DNA of 10,592 nucleotides from assembly GCA_028869395.1 (NCBI GenBank), contig JAGWSE010000125.1:1-10592 (forward strand), read 5' to 3'. The notes under the pieces were generated by a model that worked only from the letters and a program-made list of their open reading frames with translations, had not been told where the DNA came from and ran no database searches. The position numbers and the translations under genes were made by a program. This DNA is from Alphaproteobacteria bacterium (lineage in GTDB: Bacteria; Pseudomonadota; Alphaproteobacteria; Caulobacterales; Caulobacteraceae). Below, piece by piece: positions 6,778 to 10,592 of this stretch. How positions within the stretch are numbered: position 1 is the first letter of the stretch; each line of letters opens with the position of its first letter.

Positions 6778-7704
6778 TCAGTAGCCCCGCTGGCGATCCA
6801 CCACGTCGCGCAGCGGCTCGCCCCTCTGGTGCCGGCGGAGGTTCTCCAGCAACCGCGGCGCCGCCGTCTCCGGCTGGGTCATGCTGGCGATGTGCGGCGT
6901 CAGCGTCACCCGCGGATGCCGCCACAGGGGACTGTCGGCCGGCAGCGGCTCGGGGTCCGTGACATCCAGGATGGCGCGGCCAAGCTGGCCCGCGTCGAGG
7001 GCCTCGATCAGGGCCGCCTGGTCGAGGTGGCCGCCGCGCCCGACATTGATCACCGAGGCGCCCCGGGGCAGGGCGTGGAAGAGACCGCGGCCGAGGATGC
7101 CCCGGGTCTGCGACGTCAGCGGCAGCAGGCAGATGAGGATGTCGCAACCGGCGAGGAAGCGGTGGAGGGTCTCGTCGCCGGCGAAGGTCTCGACGCCCTC
7201 GATCCGGCGTGCGGAGCGGTTCCAGCCACGCAGCCTGAAGCCGAAGGCGCCCAGCCGCTCGAGCACCGCCTGGCCGAGCACGCCAAGGCCCATGACGCCA
7301 ACGGTGCGCGCCGAGGCGGGAAGCACCTCGATGGTGCGCCAGGCGCCGCTGGCCTGGAAGGCGAGGTAGTCCAGGAGATCGCGGTGCAGGGCGAGCACCG
7401 ACAGGGTCGCATATTCCACCATGCCGTTGATGATCCCGGGCTCGACCATCCGCACGACCTGCACGCCCGAGGGGACCGCGGAGAAGTCGACGTGGTCGAC
7501 GCCCGCGCCGGAGGAGAACAGCACCTTGAGGTTGGGGAGGGAGGCGAGCAGGCCCGAGGGCGCCTGCCAGGCGACGACGTATTCGATATCGGCCAGGTCC
7601 CCGGTTTCGGGCCAGACGCGGAAGGCGATGTCGGGCGCCGCCTCGGCGAAGAACCGGGCCCAGGCGGCGGCGCGCGGCGCGTCGGAGATGTAGAGCAGGC
7701 TCAT
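6778..7704 (-). CDS. D-2-hydroxyacid dehydrogenase, glyoxylate/hydroxypyruvate reductase A type
   Basis: A 308-residue cytosolic NAD(P)-dependent oxidoreductase that interconverts 2-oxo acids and D-2-hydroxy acids. The start MSLLYISD at 7704 is 10 bp after the stop of the dehydratase gene on the same strand, so the two form an operon. The Rossmann motif is GLGVLG (139-144). After the second strand the sequence is GWNRSARR (160-167), with Arg/Ser instead of Asp, which favours NADP(H). The catalytic triad is visible: Arg223 in NVGRGGHLD, Glu252 in DVTDPEPLP and His271 in LTPHIAS. The GAGVDHVD segment (66-73) is the substrate-loop signature. Length and pattern match GhrA (about 310 residues). 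In this operon the partner 2-oxo acid may derive from the dehydratase, or the enzyme may clear glyoxylate or glycolaldehyde-derived products. The substrate is not determinable from sequence. Confidence 0.93.
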   Translation of the reverse strand: MSLLYISDAPRAAAWARFFAEAAPDIAFRVWPETGDLADIEYVVAWQAPSGLLASLPNLKVLFSSGAGVDHVDFSAVPSGVQVVRMVEPGIINGMVEYATLSVLALHRDLLDYLAFQASGAWRTIEVLPASARTVGVMGLGVLGQAVLERLGAFGFRLRGWNRSARRIEGVETFAGDETLHRFLAGCDILICLLPLTSQTRGILGRGLFHALPRGASVINVGRGGHLDQAALIEALDAGQLGRAILDVTDPEPLPADSPLWRHPRVTLTPHIASMTQPETAAPRLLENLRRHQRGEPLRDVVDRQRGY

Positions 7705-7714
7705 CCGGGTCCGC

Positions 7715-9472
7715 CTACCAGCCGCCCACCCAGCCGTCGAAGAGCCCGTCGGGCAGGGTCTCGCGGCTGGCGCCGCGCAGGAAGTCGAAGTCGCAGCCGC
7801 GGTCCGCCTGCTCCACGTGGAGCGCATAGAGGCTGCGGTAGCCCCTGCGGAAACGCGCATCGGCAGGGGCGCAGGCGGCGCGGCGCGCGTCGAGCTCCGC
7901 CGGGTCGACCAGCAGATCCAGCCGCCGGGCCGCCACGTCGAGCTCGATGAGGTCGCCGTTGCGCACCAGGGCGAGCGGGCCGCCGACCGCGGCCTCGGGC
8001 GCGACGTGGAGGACGGCGGTTCCATAGGCCGTGCCGCTCATCCGCGCATCGGAGATGCGGACCATGTCGCGAACGCCCCGTTCCATGAGCCGGCGCGGAA
8101 TGGGCAGCATGCCCCACTCCGGCATGGCGCCCCCGACGGGGCCGACATTGCGCAGCACGAGGACGCTGTCCTCGGTGACGTCGAGCTCGGGATCATCGAT
8201 GCTGTCGGCCAGCGACTGGACGTCCTCGAACACCACCGCCGGGCCGCGGTGGCGGAACAGGGCGGGGCTGCCGGCGCACGTCTTGATCACCGCGCCGTCA
8301 GGCGCCAGCGAGCCCTTGACCACAACCAGGCTCTCGCCGGGTTTCACGGGCCTGTCGAGCGGACGGATCACGTCGCCATCGCCGATCTCCGCGGCCTCGG
8401 CGATCTCGCCGATGGTGCGCCCCTCCACCGTCCGGGCCTCGAGATGCAGCAGCGGCCGCAGCGCCTTGAGCAGCGCCGGGACGCCCCCCGCCGCCATCAG
8501 CTTCTCGGTCAGGTGCTCCCCCGACGGTTGCACGTTGGCGATCAGGGGCGTGCGCCGGGCGATGGCGTCGAAGCGGTCGAGATCCAGCGCCACGCCGACC
8601 CGTCCGGCGAGCGCCAGCAGGTGGATGATGACATTGGTGGAGCCGCCGACGGCGCAGAGCAGGGTGATGGCGTTGTCGAAGGCCCGCGCGTCGAGGATGT
8701 CCGCGGGCGTCGGCCCGCCCTGCGCGGCCAGGGCGGCGGCGCGTCGCCCGACGTCGCGGGCGATGATCCGGCGCCGGCCATCCGTCGCCGGGACGAGGCT
8801 GCTGCCGGGCAGGGCCACGCCCAGCGCCTCGCACACCGACGACATCGACGATGCGGTGCCCATCTCGCTGCAGTGGCCTGCGGTACCCATCTGGCCGAGC
8901 TCAAAGGCCTCGAACTCGGCCCTGGAGACATTGCCGGACCGCATCTGGTCGACGAAGCGCCAGACGCCGGTGGCGGTGGCCAGCGGGCCGCCGGTCATGG
9001 AGCGCGGGGTGGCCGGGCCGCTGCCCAGGAAGATCATCGGGACGCCGGCGCTCGCCGCGCCCATCAGCAGCCCGGGTTGGGTCTTGTCGCAGCCGCCCAG
9101 CAGGACCACCGCATCGAAGGGATAGGCGCGGATCACCTCCTCGGCGTCCATCGACAGCAGGTTGCGGAAGGGAAAGGCGGTCGGCTTGATGATGTTCTCG
9201 CTGAGCGAGATGAGCGGCGCCTCGAACGGGATGCCGCCGGCCTCGATCACCCCCGTGCGCACCTCCTGGGCGAGCTCACGGAGGTTGAGGTTGCAGGGAT
9301 TGATGTCGGACCAGGTGTTGAGGATCCCGACCACGGGCCGGTTCATCAGGTCCTCTCTACTCCATCCCGCCGCGGCCAGGGTGGAGCGATGGATGAATCC
9401 CGGCAGATCGTCCTTCCGGAACCAGCGCGCGCTGCGCGAGCCGCCGGACGTCGCGTCTCGGTCACCGGGCAC
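7715..9472 (-). CDS. IlvD/Edd-family dehydratase (sugar-acid, arabonate/xylonate-like)
   Basis: A 585-residue iron-sulfur dehydratase that converts a 2,3-dihydroxy acid into a 2-keto-3-deoxy acid. The start is a GTG at 9472 preceded by GGAGG with 6-nt spacing. Three cluster cysteines are visible: Cys60 in SDINPCNLN, Cys128 in LLGGCDKTQPG and Cys201 in GTAGHCSEMGTASSM. This is the [2Fe-2S] arrangement of pentonate dehydratases. Asp129-Lys130 are the expected Mg ligand and carbamylated lysine. Ser479 in DARMSGTAYGT is the expected catalytic base. Further family marks are LCAVGGSTNVIIHL (272-285), VGGAMPEWG (446-454) and a C-terminal domain ending at GLFDGWVGGW. Length and numbering sit one residue off the characterised L-arabinonate dehydratase, which supports a sugar acid over the branched-chain role of IlvD; this comparison is from memory. 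It is the first gene of the leftward operon and is divergent from the HAD gene. Confidence 0.93.
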   Translation of the reverse strand: MPGDRDATSGGSRSARWFRKDDLPGFIHRSTLAAAGWSREDLMNRPVVGILNTWSDINPCNLNLRELAQEVRTGVIEAGGIPFEAPLISLSENIIKPTAFPFRNLLSMDAEEVIRAYPFDAVVLLGGCDKTQPGLLMGAASAGVPMIFLGSGPATPRSMTGGPLATATGVWRFVDQMRSGNVSRAEFEAFELGQMGTAGHCSEMGTASSMSSVCEALGVALPGSSLVPATDGRRRIIARDVGRRAAALAAQGGPTPADILDARAFDNAITLLCAVGGSTNVIIHLLALAGRVGVALDLDRFDAIARRTPLIANVQPSGEHLTEKLMAAGGVPALLKALRPLLHLEARTVEGRTIGEIAEAAEIGDGDVIRPLDRPVKPGESLVVVKGSLAPDGAVIKTCAGSPALFRHRGPAVVFEDVQSLADSIDDPELDVTEDSVLVLRNVGPVGGAMPEWGMLPIPRRLMERGVRDMVRISDARMSGTAYGTAVLHVAPEAAVGGPLALVRNGDLIELDVAARRLDLLVDPAELDARRAACAPADARFRRGYRSLYALHVEQADRGCDFDFLRGASRETLPDGLFDGWVGGW

Positions 9473-9675
9473 CTGGATCCTCCGCAGGGTTGGCGAGCGT
9501 CGTTATAGTCCGCGACCCGCGATCCAATCTGCCGTTTGTGGGCGGGCTTTCGGCAAGCGCCCGGGTCCGGCGAAGCTGAATTCGGAGCGATCTATCGGAC
9601 CGGCCATGCGGTACTGATCTCCGTCGAGGGCCGCGGCGCGCGCCTTCGCCTGCGACTGGAGAAGAGAGGCCGCGC
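9473..9675. other. Divergent intergenic region between dehydratase and HAD genes
   Basis: These 203 bp must hold the promoters for both directions. On the minus strand TATAAC (9507 to 9502) is a -10-like hexamer about 30 nt before the dehydratase GTG, but no acceptable -35 is seen at normal spacing. A small imperfect hairpin (GGGC, GG bulge, GCTT, loop, AAGCGCCC) lies at 9540-9562. For the rightward HAD gene I see only the purine-rich GGAGAAGAGAGG before ATG 9676. No clear operator palindrome is evident. Confidence 0.4.
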
Positions 9676-10359
9676 ATGAGCCAGTTCAGACCGAAGTACA
9701 TCACCTTCGATTGCTACGGGACGCTGACGAATTTCCGTCCGGGCCCGATGGCCGGGGAATTCTTCGCCGACCGGGTCCCGGCGGAGAAGATGCCGGCCTT
9801 CCTGAAGGACTTCTCCGCCTACCGCCTGGACGAGGTGCTGGGCGCCTGGAAGCCCTATTCGGAGGTCCTCCACAACGCGGTGGAGCGGACCTGCAGGCTC
9901 TGGAACGTGGAATTCCGGCCGGACGAAGCCCGGCGCATCTACGAGGCCGTGCCGACCTGGGGTCCGCACCCGGACGTCCCGGAGGGCCTGTCGCGGGTCG
10001 CCAAGGAAATCCCGCTGGTGATCCTCTCCAACGCCATGAACGAGCAGATCCACAAGAACGTCGCCCTGCTCGGCGCGCCCTTCGCCCACGTCTTCACCGC
10101 CCAGGACGCCCAGGCCTACAAGCCGCGCCTCCAGGCCTTCGAGCATGTCTTCGACCAGCTGGGCTGCCGGCCGGAGGAGTGCATGCACGTCTCCTCAAGC
10201 TTCCGGTACGACCACATGTCGGCCTTCGACCTGCACTATGGGGCGCGGGTTTTCGTCGCGCGGGGGCACGAGCCTTCCAACCCCTATTATTGCACCCATG
10301 AGATCAAGGACATCGGCGGTCTGGCCGGCGTGGTCGGCCTGACGCCCACGCCCGCATGA
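9676..10359 (+). CDS. HAD-superfamily hydrolase, haloacid dehalogenase type II-like
   Basis: A 227-residue cytosolic HAD-fold hydrolase. ATG 9676 follows GGAGAAGAGAGG. Motif I is FDCYGTLTNF, with the nucleophile Asp12 and Thr16. The cap domain (about 20-95) carries AYRLDEVLG with Arg50, in the place of the substrate-binding Arg of L-2-haloacid dehalogenases. Motif II is LSNA (Ser118-Asn119), motif III is Lys149 in AYKPRLQAF, and motif IV is VSSSFRYDHMSAFD with Ser173-175 and Asp179. The length equals that of L-2-haloacid dehalogenases. However, the Ser-Asn-Asp trio of the classical enzymes appears here as SSSFRYD, so true dehalogenation is doubtful. The conserved WGPHPDVPE and HEPSNPYY segments mark an alphaproteobacterial subgroup. 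The gene lies 61 bp before the likely TTG start of a transport lipoprotein. A role in breaking down the transported solute is an inference. Confidence 0.9.
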   Translation: MSQFRPKYITFDCYGTLTNFRPGPMAGEFFADRVPAEKMPAFLKDFSAYRLDEVLGAWKPYSEVLHNAVERTCRLWNVEFRPDEARRIYEAVPTWGPHPDVPEGLSRVAKEIPLVILSNAMNEQIHKNVALLGAPFAHVFTAQDAQAYKPRLQAFEHVFDQLGCRPEECMHVSSSFRYDHMSAFDLHYGARVFVARGHEPSNPYYCTHEIKDIGGLAGVVGLTPTPA

Positions 10360-10420
10360 GGTCCGACCGCATCCGGCCCGAGCTGCGCGAGCGCCTCCGC
10401 TGATGGGCGGGGAGGGCGCC

Positions 10421-10592
10421 TTGACGCGCCGGCAGGCGCTCGTGGCGGCGGGCCTGCTCACGGCCTCGGGCCTCGGCCTGGCCGGGTGCGACGGGCCGTC
10501 CGGGGCCCGGGGCGCGCGGAGCACCCAGCTATCCGCGCCGCGCGGGCCGGTGGGCCCACCGCGGCGCGGGGGCCATATCCGGGTCGCCACCC
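10421..10592 (+). CDS. Tat-exported lipoprotein, probable ABC-transporter solute-binding protein, 3' end missing
   Basis: The first 57 codons of a secreted lipoprotein, open to the window edge. The likely start is TTG 10421, because GGAGG at 10411-10415 lies 5 nt before it; an in-frame ATG at 10403 has no ribosome-binding site. From the TTG the product begins with Thr-Arg-Arg-Gln (a twin-arginine signal), then the hydrophobic run ALVAAGLLTASGLGLAGC, a lipobox with Cys23 as the lipidation site. A Gly/Pro/Arg-rich linker follows, then RRGGHIRVAT at the edge, which matches the opening strand of family 5 (peptide/nickel/opine-type) solute-binding proteins (consensus GGxLRVA). That family call rests on only this short stretch. 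Its position after the HAD gene suggests the start of an ABC-uptake operon. Confidence 0.72.
   Translation, partial: MTRRQALVAAGLLTASGLGLAGCDGPSGARGARSTQLSAPRGPVGPPRRGGHIRVAT

Noticed and set aside
6768..6788. Six-bp inverted repeat GGGGCT...AGCCCC at the convergent junction of the PepSY and dehydrogenase genes
   Set aside because: The stem is short, the loop is 9 nt and there is no T-run on either strand. It is too weak to call a bidirectional terminator.
7817..9508. 563-codon plus-strand open frame opposite the dehydratase
   Set aside because: Antisense shadow of a gene whose cluster cysteines and catalytic residues are all identified on the minus strand.

Overview
The window is very GC-rich DNA with tightly packed genes. 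It carries an outer-membrane TonB-dependent receptor and Tat/lipoprotein-type export signals, so it comes from a Gram-negative bacterium. The base composition, the receptor style and the HAD-family protein near the right edge fit an alphaproteobacterium, perhaps of the Caulobacterales (Phenylobacterium/Caulobacter type). That placement is an inference from style, not from a marker gene.

Layout, left to right. (1) 2-826 (+): 3' part of a luciferase-like flavin monooxygenase, cut by the left edge. (2) 964-3089 (+): a two-gene unit. The first gene is a secreted DUF4198-type protein whose N-terminus is built from ten copies of a 12-bp tandem repeat. The second is a polytopic membrane protein of the DUF1624/heparan-glucosaminide-acetyltransferase type. 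A strong GC-rich hairpin at 3128-3155 probably ends this transcript. (3) 3090-3490: a leader region without a gene and with a locally AT-richer patch, ahead of (4) 3491-6767 (+): a TonB-dependent siderophore receptor followed, after a perfect 13-bp intercistronic hairpin, by a PepSY-type membrane reductase. (5) 9472-6778 (-): a two-gene operon, transcribed right to left, encoding an IlvD/Edd-family sugar-acid dehydratase and a D-2-hydroxyacid dehydrogenase of the GhrA type; it converges on the PepSY gene. (6) 9473-9675: a 203-bp divergent intergenic region. (7) 9676-10592 (+): a HAD-superfamily 'haloacid dehalogenase type II'-like protein and the start of a Tat-exported lipoprotein, probably an ABC-transporter solute-binding protein, cut by the right edge.

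How the parts may work together. The receptor and the PepSY reductase form a recognisable pair: uptake of a ferric chelate across the outer membrane, then reductive release of iron at the inner membrane. The DUF4198 protein just upstream belongs to a family linked to periplasmic handling of Co/Ni or other metals. 964-6767 can therefore be read as a metal-acquisition locus in two transcripts, with the DUF1624 protein as the unexplained member. The dehydratase and dehydrogenase look like a small sugar-acid module. The HAD protein and lipoprotein look like the start of a peptide- or opine-like transport and catabolism operon.

The feature most worth a second look is the in-frame 12-bp minisatellite at the start of the DUF4198 gene. 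I see no RNA genes, CRISPR array, insertion sequence or phage gene. The rest is ordinary chromosomal content, and I found no clear sign of an entirely new defence or mobile system.
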